A stretch of 64,000 nt of DNA from Paracoccaceae bacterium (GCA_002709405.1 PAQV01000095.1:36265-100264), one strand, 5' to 3'; shown: positions 17,911 through 26,834, counted from the first letter of the stretch. Numbers and translations are program-made. The notes: generated by a model not told the origin, from the letters alone.

Positions 17911-17927
17911 CTGGGCGCGCCTCCGCG

Positions 17928-18614
17928 TTACTCGGCCACGGCGGCCGGAGCCGGCGCGCCGATGATCGACATCGCCGTGGCCTCGTCGATCACGTTGCAG
18001 ATCTTGAACTGCATGTCGAAGAGGGCGGCCGCATGGGACATCTCGATCCGGTCAAAGACGCCTTCCTCGATCACGTTCATCTTGTAGCCCATGGCCTGCC
18101 CGTCGACGCAGGTGGCCCGCACGCAGCCCGAGGTCGAGTTCCCCACGACCAGCAGCCCGTCGATGCCCTTTTCCCGCAGGATCAGGTGCAGGTTGGTAAA
18201 GGCGAAACAGGACGGCGTCTGCTTTTCCAGCAGCATGTCGCCGGGCATCATGGCCACTTCGTCCGGCACTTCGGAGCGGGGGTCGGTGGCGGCAAAGACG
18301 CCTTCCTTGGCCCGGGCCATGCCGGTGTAGCCGTGGAAGACGTGCTTTGAATAGATCACGGGCATTTCCATCGCCCGGGCGGCGGCCAGCAGGCGCTGCT
18401 GCACGGGGATCGCCTTCCAGGCATGGGGGCCGCAGGCGCCGGGGTAGCGGTCAAGCTGCTCGTAGATGGGCATGTCGTCGCCGCAGGCGGTGACCTGCAT
18501 GTCGATGACCAGCAGGGCGACGTTTTCGCCCGGCCCGGTCTCTTCCCGCAACTTGCGCTTGGCGATGACCTTTTTGTCGTCCTCGGTCAGGAATTTGTCC
18601 CAGACGCGTTCCAT
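17928..18614 (-). CDS. Isochorismatase family hydrolase, N-carbamoylsarcosine amidohydrolase-like
   Basis: The product has 228 residues. The complete triad is present: Asp38 (LLVIDMQVTA), Lys131 (LLEKQTPSCFA) and Cys164 (GNSTSGCVRATCVDG). The STSGCVRATC segment and N-terminal extension of about 30 residues resemble N-carbamoylsarcosine amidase and related ureido or maleamate hydrolases. It is first in a three-gene minus-strand operon and divergent from a DHA2 exporter. RutB, the partner of RutA in uracil breakdown, belongs to the same superfamily, so this enzyme could process the product of the RutA-like enzymes at 20.5-22.7 kb. Confidence 0.87.
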   Translation of the reverse strand: MERVWDKFLTEDDKKVIAKRKLREETGPGENVALLVIDMQVTACGDDMPIYEQLDRYPGACGPHAWKAIPVQQRLLAAARAMEMPVIYSKHVFHGYTGMARAKEGVFAATDPRSEVPDEVAMMPGDMLLEKQTPSCFAFTNLHLILREKGIDGLLVVGNSTSGCVRATCVDGQAMGYKMNVIEEGVFDRIEMSHAAALFDMQFKICNVIDEATAMSIIGAPAPAAVAE

Positions 18615-18887
18615 GGGCGGGCTCCTCGTGCTGCGGTGTCGTGCTGCGGTGTCGGGTCAAGACTAGGGGCGGGCCGGGCCGGCCGCCTAATGCGGAATTC
18701 TTGGGCGGCTGCTGAGAAAAGGTTGTCGGGGCCTGAAGTCAGGGCCGGATGAGGCCAAAGTTCCCTGTCGGTCCCCTGAATTTTCCTTGGCCTGTCATGA
18801 AACGTTTCTCCTTTGACCTTGGGGCGCCGCGCTGGTGAAAGGAAGGTCTGCCGGCCCGCGATGTCCGGCGCGACGACAGGATCCCCG

Positions 18888-20309
18888 ATGGACACAGCTC
18901 TACCCCCCGGCCGCCAGATCGCTATCGCCGGGACAGTGGCCTGTGCATTCGTGATGCAGGGCATCGACACCACCCTGCTGACCATCGCCATCCCGACCAT
19001 TGCCCCCGACCTGGGCGTGTCCCCCCTTGTCATGCATTTCGCCATCACGGCCTACCTTCTCAGCCTTGCCGTCTTCATGCCCGTGTCGGGCTGGTTCGCC
19101 GACAGGTTCGGGCCGCGCCGGGTGTTTTCCTGGGCCGTGGTGATCTTTGTCTTGGGCTCGGCCCTGTCGGGCCTGTCGCCGAACATCGGCCTGATGGTGC
19201 CCGCCCGCTTCCTGCAGGGCTTCGGCGGAGCCCTGATGACCCCGGTGGGCCGGCTGATCCTGCTGCGCGCCTTCGGCAAGGGACGGTCTTTGGACGCGAT
19301 GATGTGGCTGACCATCCCGGTGCTGATCGGGCCGCTGGTCGGGCCCTTGCTGGGGGCTGTCATCGTGACCAACCTGGACTGGCGCTGGATCTTCTTCGTC
19401 AACGTGCCGGTCTGCATCCTGACCCTGGTGCTGGCCCGCTGGCTGATCCCCCCCGATACCGGAGCCCGGCTGAAAGTCGGCTTCGACTGGGCCGGTTTCG
19501 CATTGGCCGGCATCGCCCTGACCTTGTTCCAGCTGGCGGTCGAGCACCTGGGCCATCCCCTCGTCGGAGGCGAGATCACCACCCTGGCCCTGCTGGCCGC
19601 CGCGCTGGCCGTTTTCTGGATCTATCGCCGTCATGCCAGCCGTCATGCCGCTCCGGCGCTGGACCTGGCCCTGTTCCGCATCCCCGCCTTCCGCACCGGG
19701 GTGGTGGCCGGAGGTATCGGGCGGGTCGGCTTGAACGCGCTGCCCTTCCTGTTGCCCCTGGTCTTCCAGATCGGGCTGGGCATGTCGCCGATCGAGGCCG
19801 GGCTGCTGTCGTCGACGGCCGCCGTGGGCGCCTTTTGCGCCAAGCCGTTTCTCAAGCGCATGGTGGCCCGCTGGGGCTATGGCCCGACGATTGCGGGCAT
19901 GGGGGCGTTGGGCTCGGCCCTGATCGCAGGCTTTGCCTTGCTGCATCCCGGGCTGTCGGCATGGGTCGTCGTGCCCTACATCGTCGCCGCCGGGGCCATT
20001 CGCATGGTCTTCTTCAATTCCGTCAACGGCTTGACCTATTCCGAGGTCCCGGCCGAGGAACTCTCCCGCTCGGTCGCGACGGCTGGCGTGTTCCAGCAAT
20101 TGTCCATGGGCCTGGGCATTTCCCTGTCGGCGGCATTGCTGGCCCTGATGTCGGGCGAAGGCCACGTGGTCGAGATGTCGGACTTTGCGGCGGTCTTCCT
20201 GATGATGGCGGTGATTCCGCTGATCTCGGTGCCGCTGTTCGCCCGGCTGCGCCGGCCCGGTGCGGTGCCTGCCCCATCGGCACCGCAGTCCGCGAATGCC
20301 CGCGTCTGA
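18888..20309 (+). CDS. MFS transporter, DHA2 (EmrB/QacA) type
   Basis: The product has 473 residues with roughly 13-14 hydrophobic helices. The start QGIDTTLLTIAIPTIAPDLG is the DHA2 first-helix motif, and GWFADRFGPRRVFSWAVVIF the loop 2-3 motif. The start MDTALPPG has AGGA 6 bases upstream. Possible earlier starts at 18813 (TTG) and 18861 lack support. It precedes the RutA-like pair by 167 bp and may export a toxic substrate or intermediate. Confidence 0.87.
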   Translation: MDTALPPGRQIAIAGTVACAFVMQGIDTTLLTIAIPTIAPDLGVSPLVMHFAITAYLLSLAVFMPVSGWFADRFGPRRVFSWAVVIFVLGSALSGLSPNIGLMVPARFLQGFGGALMTPVGRLILLRAFGKGRSLDAMMWLTIPVLIGPLVGPLLGAVIVTNLDWRWIFFVNVPVCILTLVLARWLIPPDTGARLKVGFDWAGFALAGIALTLFQLAVEHLGHPLVGGEITTLALLAAALAVFWIYRRHASRHAAPALDLALFRIPAFRTGVVAGGIGRVGLNALPFLLPLVFQIGLGMSPIEAGLLSSTAAVGAFCAKPFLKRMVARWGYGPTIAGMGALGSALIAGFALLHPGLSAWVVVPYIVAAGAIRMVFFNSVNGLTYSEVPAEELSRSVATAGVFQQLSMGLGISLSAALLALMSGEGHVVEMSDFAAVFLMMAVIPLISVPLFARLRRPGAVPAPSAPQSANARV

Positions 20310-20476
20310 GGCAATCCGCTCGCCGGCCCCCGGAAACCCTGCTGAAAAAAACTCAATGGCCCCTTGGGGATTTGTCGTTTGTCGCGCGGGCGGTCGAAGT
20401 GGACACTCGATGCATAATCTTGCGCGGGCCACCTCCTCGGGGCCGCGCCACCGCCCCCTCTCAGGAGACCTGACCC

Positions 20477-21580
20477 ATGACCCAGATCGGCGTATTCATT
20501 CCCATCGGAAGCCGCGGCTGGCTGATTTCGACGACCTCGCCCAAGACGATGCCGTCCTTCGACCTGAACAAGACCATCGTCCAGCGGGCCGAGCACTACG
20601 GGCTGGATTTCGCCCTGTCGATGATCAAGCTGCGCGGCTACAACGGGCCGTCGGAATACTGGGTGCACAACCTGGAAAGCTTTACCCTGATGGCCGGCAT
20701 TGCCGCCGTCACCAAGAAGATCAAGCTGTTCGCCTCGTCCGCCATCCTGACCCTGCCGCCCGCGCTGACCGCGCGCATGGCCACGACCATCGACAGCATC
20801 GCGCCGGGCCGGTTCGGGGTGAACATCGTGACCGGCTGGCAGCCCAAGGAATACCAGCAGATGGGCATCGAGCTGACGCAGGAGCATTTCGCCAACCGCT
20901 ACGATTACGCGGCCGAATACGTCACCGTCATGCAGGATCTGTGGGAAAAGGGCGTGTCCGATTTCAAGGGCAAGTACTTCCAGATGGACGATTGCAAACT
21001 GTCGCCGCAGCCGTCGGGGCATATCCCGATCGTGGGCGCGGGCCAGTCCGAAAAGGGCATGGATTTCGTGGCCAAGTACGGCGATTACAACTTCGTCGGC
21101 GCGGGCGGGCCAGGCAAGGACATCAACTATACCGGCGGTCTGCAGGCCACCGTGGCCAAGGTGGATGCGGCGGCCAAGAAGCACGGGCGCGACACGGGGG
21201 CGTTTTCGCTGCTGATGATCATCGCCGACCGGACCGAAGAAATGGCCTTTGCCAAGTGGGAACACTACAAGACCGGCACCGATATCGAGGCCCTGGAATG
21301 GCAGGCCACCCAGGCGGGGGCCGATCTGCAGGCCAAGGAGGGCTCGACCGCGGCCGGCCTGAAGCGGGGCATCGAAAACCCCCAGCCGACCGGCCTGCAA
21401 AAGCTGATCGGGTCCTATGAACAGGTCGCGGCCATGCTGGACGAAATCGCCGCGACGCCGGGCCTGAAGGGCATCATGCTGACCTTCGACGACTTTATCG
21501 TGGGCATCGAACAATTCGGCGAGCACATCCAGCCGCTGATGAAATCACGCAACACGGCCCTGCTGGAGGCCGCCGAATGA
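20477..21580 (+). CDS. LLM-class flavin-dependent monooxygenase, RutA-like (paralogue 1)
   Basis: The product has 367 residues, as RutA. The blocks IGVFIPIGSRGWLISTTSP, FALSMIKLRGYNGPSEYWVHNLESFTLMAG and DSIAPGRFGVNIVTGWQ match pyrimidine oxygenase RutA, which opens the uracil ring with FMNH2 and O2. It differs from RutA where WPGDD is expected: here the segment reads GIELTQEHFANRYDY. The gene has a strong AGGAG site and overlaps its paralogue at ATGA. No rutC-F genes are in the window, so uracil may not be the substrate. Related enzymes act on other N-heterocycles such as barbiturate-like rings. Confidence 0.85.
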   Translation: MTQIGVFIPIGSRGWLISTTSPKTMPSFDLNKTIVQRAEHYGLDFALSMIKLRGYNGPSEYWVHNLESFTLMAGIAAVTKKIKLFASSAILTLPPALTARMATTIDSIAPGRFGVNIVTGWQPKEYQQMGIELTQEHFANRYDYAAEYVTVMQDLWEKGVSDFKGKYFQMDDCKLSPQPSGHIPIVGAGQSEKGMDFVAKYGDYNFVGAGGPGKDINYTGGLQATVAKVDAAAKKHGRDTGAFSLLMIIADRTEEMAFAKWEHYKTGTDIEALEWQATQAGADLQAKEGSTAAGLKRGIENPQPTGLQKLIGSYEQVAAMLDEIAATPGLKGIMLTFDDFIVGIEQFGEHIQPLMKSRNTALLEAAE

Positions 21581-22692
21581 CCAAGATCGGCGTCTTCGTG
21601 CCCATCGGGTCGCGGGGGTGGTTCATGTCGACCACCTCGCCGAAGACAGAGCCGACCTTCGATCTGAACAAGACCATCATGCAGCGGGCCGAGCATTACG
21701 GCATGGATTTCGCCCTGGCCATGGTCAAGTTCCGGGGCTTCGACGGGCCGTCGGAATACTGGGTGCGCAATCTTGAACCCTTCACAATGATGGCGGGCAT
21801 TGCCGCCGTCACCCAGAAGATCAAGCTTTATGCCTCGATCCCGCTGCTGATCACCCCGCCCGCGCTGGCCGCGCGGATGGCCACGACGATCGACAGCATC
21901 GCGCCCGGCCGGTTCGGGGTGAACATCGTGACCGGCTGGCAGCCCAAGGAATACCAGCAGATGGGCCTGTGGCCGGGCGATGACTGGTTTGCCAAGCGCT
22001 ATGATTATGCGACCGAATACGTGACGGTGATGAAAGAGCTCTGGGAAAAGGGCGTGTCCGATTTCAAGGGCGAGTTCTTCCAGATGGACGATTGCAAGCT
22101 GTCTCCGCAGCCCTCGTCGAAGATCGAAATCGTGTCGGCCAATTCCTCGGACCGGGGGATGCAGTTCGTGGCCGAAAACGCCGATTTCAACTTTGTCGGT
22201 GCCGGATCGGGGATCAACCAGGTGGACCTGTCGGGCGATCCGCCCAAGCGCCTGATGGCCGCGGCCGAGAAGACCGGGCGCAAGGTGGGGGCCCTGACCC
22301 TGGTCACGGTGATCGCCGCGCCCACCGAGGAAATGGCCTTTGCCAAGTGGGAACACTACCGCGAGGGCACCGACCTGGACGCCCTGGCCTGGGCCAAGGC
22401 GCAGTCGGGCCAGGACACCAAGGCGGCCGAGAATTCCACCGCCGGGCGGATGGCGCGCAATGCCGAAGAGCAGCTGAAGGATCCGTCCAAGGCCATGCCC
22501 AACGGCGGGTTTAAGCTGATCGGGTCCTATGAACAGGTGGCGGCGATGCTCGACCAGATCGGCGAGACGCCGGGGATCGAGGGCATCATGCTGATCTTCG
22601 ACGATTTCATCGCCGGGATCGAGGCCTTTGGCGAGCACATCCAGCCGCTGATGAAGACACGTAATCCCGCGCTGGCAACGGCTGCGGAATGA
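21577..22692 (+). CDS. LLM-class flavin-dependent monooxygenase, RutA-like (paralogue 2)
   Basis: The product has 371 residues and is closely similar to the preceding gene over its whole length, so the pair arose by tandem duplication. It keeps the RutA-type GLWPGDDWFAKRYDY segment that paralogue 1 has lost, and carries a short insertion near residues 295-310 (MARNAEEQLKDPSKAMPNGG). Translation is coupled to paralogue 1 through ATGA. The two could act on successive substrates, differ in specificity, or form a hetero-oligomer. An FMN reductase partner is not seen in the window. Confidence 0.85.
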   Translation: MTKIGVFVPIGSRGWFMSTTSPKTEPTFDLNKTIMQRAEHYGMDFALAMVKFRGFDGPSEYWVRNLEPFTMMAGIAAVTQKIKLYASIPLLITPPALAARMATTIDSIAPGRFGVNIVTGWQPKEYQQMGLWPGDDWFAKRYDYATEYVTVMKELWEKGVSDFKGEFFQMDDCKLSPQPSSKIEIVSANSSDRGMQFVAENADFNFVGAGSGINQVDLSGDPPKRLMAAAEKTGRKVGALTLVTVIAAPTEEMAFAKWEHYREGTDLDALAWAKAQSGQDTKAAENSTAGRMARNAEEQLKDPSKAMPNGGFKLIGSYEQVAAMLDQIGETPGIEGIMLIFDDFIAGIEAFGEHIQPLMKTRNPALATAAE

Positions 22693-22740
22693 GGGGAGGA
22701 GCGCCGGCCGGGATCTTCCTCTCCTGGCCGGCACCTTGAG

Positions 22741-24075
22741 ATGACCATGGACGGAACGATGCGGCCAAGGGCCTTAAAGATGACGGCCCACTACATGACG
22801 GCCTCCGAGGCCCGGCGGGCGATGGCGGCCGGCAGCCTGACGCCGCTTGACCTGACCCGGGCGTGCCTGGGCCGGATTGCCGAAGACGATGCCCGCACCC
22901 GGGCCTGGATCTGCATGAATGGCGCGGCCGAGACACAGGCCGAAGCGATCGCGTCCTCCGATCCCCGTCCGCTGGCCGGCATCCCGGTGGCCATCAAGGA
23001 CATGATCGACACCGGCGACATGCCGACGACTCACAACTCGCCGCTTTACGGCGGCCATCGGCCGGCCGCGGATGCGCCCTGCGTGGAGGTCCTGCGTGCA
23101 GCCGGGGCCATCGTTCTGGGCAAGGCCGACACCTTCGAATTCGCCGCCGGCGGGCGCCATGCGGCGACGCTGAACCCCCATGATCCCACGCGCACGCCCG
23201 GGGGCTCGTCCTCGGGGAGCGCCGCTGCCGTGGGCGGGGGTCACGTGCCCCTGGCGCTGGGCACCCAGACCGGCGGGTCGACGATCCGGCCGGCGGCCTA
23301 TTGCGGGGCGGGGGCGCTGAAGCCGTCCTGGGGGCTGATCTCGACCGAAGGGGTCAAGCGCTACGCGGTCAGTTTCGACACGGTGGGGCTGTTTTCCCGC
23401 TCGGTCGAGGACCTGGCGCTGCTGGCCGATGTCTACGCGCTGCCCGAAGCGCCGGCCGCGACCGAAGGCCGTCTGAAGATCGGTGTCTGCCGGACGCCCT
23501 ATTTCGACCAGGCCCTGCCCGAAACGGTGGCCCTCTTCGACGCGCTGGAAGACATGTTGTCGCCGGTGGCCGACCTGGTGCCCTTCGATCTGCCCGCGGG
23601 TTTCGACGAGGCCGACGAGCTGCACCGCTGCGTGATGCATTGCGAGGGGGCCTCGGCCTTCCTGAACCTGGTGCGGACGCGGCCGACGCTGCTGCACGAC
23701 GATTTCCACCACCGGGTCGAATTGCGCGGCGGTTATACCCAGCGCCAGCATTACGAGGCCTATGACAGCCTGGCCCTGATGCGCATCGAGATGGAACGGC
23801 GCATGGCCGGGGTGGATGTCGTCCTTGCGCCCTCGGCCCCGGGCTATGCGCCGAAGCTGGAAAACGGGCTGCGGCCGAAGGAGAACCCGGTGTTCAATGC
23901 CTGCTGGACGGCGTTGCAGCTGCCGGTCGTGAACCTGCCTGTCTGGGCGCCCGGCGCGGAGCTGCCTCTGGGGATCTCGTTGATTGCGCCGCGTGCCCAC
24001 GACCGCCGCCTTCTGGCCCTGGCCGGACGGCTGGACGGTTTGCTCGATCAGCGCCAGGCGGTGGCAAATTTTTAA
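22741..24075 (+). CDS. Amidase signature family protein
   Basis: The product has 444 residues from the first ATG. Catalytic Lys86 (GIPVAIKDMIDTGDMPTTHNS), cis-Ser156 (TPGGSSSGSAAAV) and Ser180 (GTQTGGSTIRPAAYCG) are present with the expected spacing. It follows the RutA-like pair by 48 bp and probably hydrolyses an amide released after ring opening. It resembles the amidase at 6.5 kb in the GTQTGGSTIRPA region but is otherwise diverged. The first ATG has no good ribosome site. MTAHYMTASEA, 13 codons later and with AAGG upstream, is an alternative start. Confidence 0.85.
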   Translation: MTMDGTMRPRALKMTAHYMTASEARRAMAAGSLTPLDLTRACLGRIAEDDARTRAWICMNGAAETQAEAIASSDPRPLAGIPVAIKDMIDTGDMPTTHNSPLYGGHRPAADAPCVEVLRAAGAIVLGKADTFEFAAGGRHAATLNPHDPTRTPGGSSSGSAAAVGGGHVPLALGTQTGGSTIRPAAYCGAGALKPSWGLISTEGVKRYAVSFDTVGLFSRSVEDLALLADVYALPEAPAATEGRLKIGVCRTPYFDQALPETVALFDALEDMLSPVADLVPFDLPAGFDEADELHRCVMHCEGASAFLNLVRTRPTLLHDDFHHRVELRGGYTQRQHYEAYDSLALMRIEMERRMAGVDVVLAPSAPGYAPKLENGLRPKENPVFNACWTALQLPVVNLPVWAPGAELPLGISLIAPRAHDRRLLALAGRLDGLLDQRQAVANF

Positions 24076-24110
24076 CTAAAAATTTGCGCCGGAATTTTTG
24101 AAAATTCCGG
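24064..24110. terminator. Tandem perfect AT-rich stem-loops at a convergent junction
   Basis: Two hairpins stand 1 bp apart. GCAAATTTTT (24064-24073) pairs with AAAAATTTGC (24078-24087) across AACT, and CCGGAATTTT (24089-24098) pairs with AAAATTCCGG (24101-24110) across TG. The first includes the stop codon of the amidase gene. Both arms have T runs on each strand, so the pair can terminate both the amidase and cyclase transcripts. Confidence 0.8.
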
Positions 24111-24140
24111 TCCCCCTGGCTGGCCGATCGCCTTCGCCAG

Positions 24141-25769
24141 TCAGCCGGGCATGTGGTCCATGCTGACCCCTTCGCTGGCCTGGGGCGGCAGGATCAGCTC
24201 GGGGGTCAGGCTTTGGGTGTCGCGGCTGGACATGGCGTAGCTGACCACCGGCTGCGAGATATTGTACAGCCGCAGCGGTCCCAGTGGACGGGCATTGACG
24301 GCCCCGCTGGCGATGTCCTCGGTCATCACGATATGTTCGCCGATGGCCTTGCCGTGGTCTCCCAGCCGGGCGGCGATGTTGGCAGGCTGGCCGATCACGG
24401 TGAAATCCAGCCGTTCCTGCGAGCCGACGTTGCCATAGGTCACCCGTCCGAAGGCCAGGCCGATGACGCCCTCGGTGCGTGGCCCGGACGGATCCAGGCC
24501 CGGCGCATCCAGTTCGGCCACGATCGCCCGGGCCGCCGCCAGCGCCTGGGTCCGGGCTCGGTCCGGGTCGTCTCCAGCGGGAAAGACGGCCAGCACGGCG
24601 TCGCCGATGAACTTGAGCACCTCTCCGCCTTCCTCGACGATCCGTTCGGACACGGTGTCGAAGAACCGGTTGAGCAGCTCGATATAGGCGGTCCGGCCCA
24701 GCCGTTCTTCCAGCGCGGTCGAGCCGCGCAGGTCGCAGAACATGATGGCCGCGTCGATTTCGTCACCGTCGCCGCGCCGGATCTCGCCCCCCAGCACCCG
24801 CGCGCCGGTGCGCTTGCCGACATAGGTTTCCAGCAGTGACTGGGCGGTGTCGCGCAGGGTGAAGACCTCCAGGTAGCGGCTGAGCACCGGGGAGAGTTCG
24901 AAGATCAGCCCCAGGTCCGAGGTCGAGAATCCGTCGGGATGGTCGCTGGTCAGGGTCAGCACGTTGATCCGCCCGTCCGAGAACCGCAGGGGCATGGCCA
25001 CGTAATCGGTGGCCCCCATGGCGCGCAGGTCCTCGATGATCGGGAAGCTGGCCGCGCCATACTCCATGCCGATCTTCTGGCGCACGCCGCCCAGCCCGTT
25101 GGACACGTGGCGCAGGGGGCTGGACAGGTATTCGGGCTGGGTGAGGATGTCGTTGGTGGCGGTCATCACGTTCACCGCCCCGCTGTCGCGGGTCCACAGG
25201 TGGCGACGGCCGGCAATCATGGGATGCAGCGACCAGATCATCACGGCCAGGCGCGACAGGGCCATGCCGCTGTCCTGCAGGCGGGCGGCGAGTTCGCCCA
25301 GAAGGTCTTCGGCAGTGTCGATGCGCGCGGCGTCGCGCAGCAGCCAGTCGACCAGCGGCCCGGTCAGGTTGCCGCCCGAGGGCGGGTGCAGCACGTTCGT
25401 CCCAAGGTCGAAATCGGTGACGGTGCCGGGCATGAAGGCCACGAAGCCCTCGACCTCGGCGGCCTCGGGCAGGGCGAGGGCATAGCTCCAGACGGCGTTT
25501 TTCAGGGTCTCTCCCCCGACAACGGCATCAAGATATTCCGCCGTGCCCTTGAACGGGCAGAAGGTCTGGGCGTCGGTCGGGGCGCAATCGCAGACGGCCA
25601 GGTCTTCGCGCGGAAAATAGATGGCCGCGGGCAGGCGGGTTTCGTACATGACCTTGGCCCGCGTGCTGGAAGCCAGCAGCTTGCCGTTCCGCCACGCCTG
25701 GACGCGGCCCTCCAGCGGTTCCACGGTGATGCCGTAATGACGATCGGAGATCTCGGCGCGCACGTTCAT
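24141..25769 (-). CDS. DUF427-class III adenylate cyclase fusion
   Basis: The product has 542 residues. Residues 1-112 form a DUF427 domain (LPAAIYFPREDLAVC, TFCPFKGTAEYLDA). Residues about 150-315 match a sensor-like module often found before cyclases (TDYVAMPLRFSDGRINVL, GFSTSDLGLI). Residues 325-500 are the cyclase, with metal-binding Asp346 (MFCDLRGST) and Asp390 (VLKFIGDAVLAVF), Lys386 and Asp455 (LDFTVIG) as the adenine-specifying pair, and Asn464/Arg468 for the transition state. All key residues are present, so it should make cAMP. It has no membrane segment. The next gene upstream on the same strand is a membrane-anchored winged-helix protein. Confidence 0.88.
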   Translation of the reverse strand: MNVRAEISDRHYGITVEPLEGRVQAWRNGKLLASSTRAKVMYETRLPAAIYFPREDLAVCDCAPTDAQTFCPFKGTAEYLDAVVGGETLKNAVWSYALALPEAAEVEGFVAFMPGTVTDFDLGTNVLHPPSGGNLTGPLVDWLLRDAARIDTAEDLLGELAARLQDSGMALSRLAVMIWSLHPMIAGRRHLWTRDSGAVNVMTATNDILTQPEYLSSPLRHVSNGLGGVRQKIGMEYGAASFPIIEDLRAMGATDYVAMPLRFSDGRINVLTLTSDHPDGFSTSDLGLIFELSPVLSRYLEVFTLRDTAQSLLETYVGKRTGARVLGGEIRRGDGDEIDAAIMFCDLRGSTALEERLGRTAYIELLNRFFDTVSERIVEEGGEVLKFIGDAVLAVFPAGDDPDRARTQALAAARAIVAELDAPGLDPSGPRTEGVIGLAFGRVTYGNVGSQERLDFTVIGQPANIAARLGDHGKAIGEHIVMTEDIASGAVNARPLGPLRLYNISQPVVSYAMSSRDTQSLTPELILPPQASEGVSMDHMPG

Positions 25770-25858
25770 GAGCTGCCCCCTGTCCTGTTGGGTCCCCTTC
25801 GGGTCTGGGTCAGATGGGGAGCCGCCCGGCGGATTCCAAGAGCACGGCAGGCGCGGGG

Positions 25859-26527
25859 TCAGACCATCTTGATCACATCTTTGTCGATGGCCAGCATGTA
25901 GCCCTTGCGGGCGATGGTCTTGACCAGCAGCGCGGCGACCATCTGGTTGCCGAGCGCATCGCGCAGGCGCTTGACCCGTGTGGCCCCGGCTGCCTCGTCA
26001 CAATCGGCGGCGGTGCGGCCCGACACCACGGCCTCAAGCTCGGCCCCCGACAGGACATCGTCGTCCATCCGGGCCTCGGCCAGGACGGCCAGGGTTTCCA
26101 TGGCTGCGGCCGTCAGCTTGAATTCCATGTCGTTGAGATAGACGGTGTTTTCCTCGCGGCTGACCACGAGGGAGCTGACCCGGATGCCGGCCCTTTCGAT
26201 CTGTTCCATGCGCCGGTTGAGCGTGACCAGCAGGAACAGGAAGACCAGGGCCGCCACCAGCATGGCGCAGGCGAAGACCAGCAGGACCAGGATGACGACG
26301 CGGTAGGACGTCAGCGTGTCGGCAAAGGCGGTGCCGGACTGGGCGAGGATTTCCAGCAGCTTGATTTCGGCCGGCGCGGTCAGGGCGTCGTTTTCCATGA
26401 AGATCCGCTCGACCCGGGCGTTGAAGGCATTGGCGTCGGGCAGGGTGATCAGCAGGACGGTGGCGGTGAGGGCCAGCAGGGCGACGATGGCGGCGATGCC
26501 CAGGCCGACGATGCGCCCGCCCGACAT
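25859..26527 (-). CDS. Membrane-anchored winged-helix (OmpR/ToxR-type) protein
   Basis: The product has 222 residues. Two transmembrane helices (about 5-28 and 77-102) flank a small periplasmic domain. The C-terminal 100 residues form an OmpR-type winged helix on the cytoplasmic side (EFKLTAAAMETLAVLAE, GATRVKRLRDALGN, KTIARKGYML). This is ToxR-like signalling with reversed domain order: the DNA-binding part follows the membrane helices. The start MSGGRIVG lies 7 bp after the small secreted protein's stop and has GAAGG upstream. An ATG 12 codons earlier would overlap that gene. The secreted neighbour may be its periplasmic partner. Confidence 0.8.
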   Translation of the reverse strand: MSGGRIVGLGIAAIVALLALTATVLLITLPDANAFNARVERIFMENDALTAPAEIKLLEILAQSGTAFADTLTSYRVVILVLLVFACAMLVAALVFLFLLVTLNRRMEQIERAGIRVSSLVVSREENTVYLNDMEFKLTAAAMETLAVLAEARMDDDVLSGAELEAVVSGRTAADCDEAAGATRVKRLRDALGNQMVAALLVKTIARKGYMLAIDKDVIKMV

Positions 26528-26534
26528 CCGGCCT

Positions 26535-26834
26535 TCAGTAGCGGAGGTAATAGGCGCCGGCATTGGCCTTCCTTTTGTCGAGCCCGTCCGGCCCGAAGAC
26601 CGACACCACGTTCAGGAGCGTCCAGCCCTGGGATTGCAGGCGCCCGGCCAGCTGTGCCTGGGCGGCGCCCTTGGAACACTCGCCGGTGATCCGGGCTACC
26701 CCGTAATGCAGCTTGAGCGGGTCGTCCTGCTTGGCCTTGTAATCGGCATAGCAGTCCTGGGCCAGGGCCGGAAGCGGGACCGCCGGGGCCAGCAGGGCGG
26801 CGAGCAGGAGGCATGTGAAGCGGATGCGTGTCAT
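26535..26834 (-). CDS. Small secreted protein, function unknown
   Basis: The product has 99 residues. Residues 1-25 are a Sec signal peptide (MTRIRF, then a Leu/Ala-rich core ending LPALAQ). The mature part of about 74 residues starts DCYADYKAKQDDPLKLHYG and has two Cys (DC, GEC) that could form a disulfide. The C-terminus reads VFGPDGLDKRKANAGAYYLRY. I recognise it as a conserved hypothetical type but know no function. It is first in a transcript with the membrane-anchored winged-helix gene, so it may modulate that regulator in the periplasm, as TcpH/ToxS-like partners do (inference). Confidence 0.75.
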   Translation of the reverse strand: MTRIRFTCLLLAALLAPAVPLPALAQDCYADYKAKQDDPLKLHYGVARITGECSKGAAQAQLAGRLQSQGWTLLNVVSVFGPDGLDKRKANAGAYYLRY

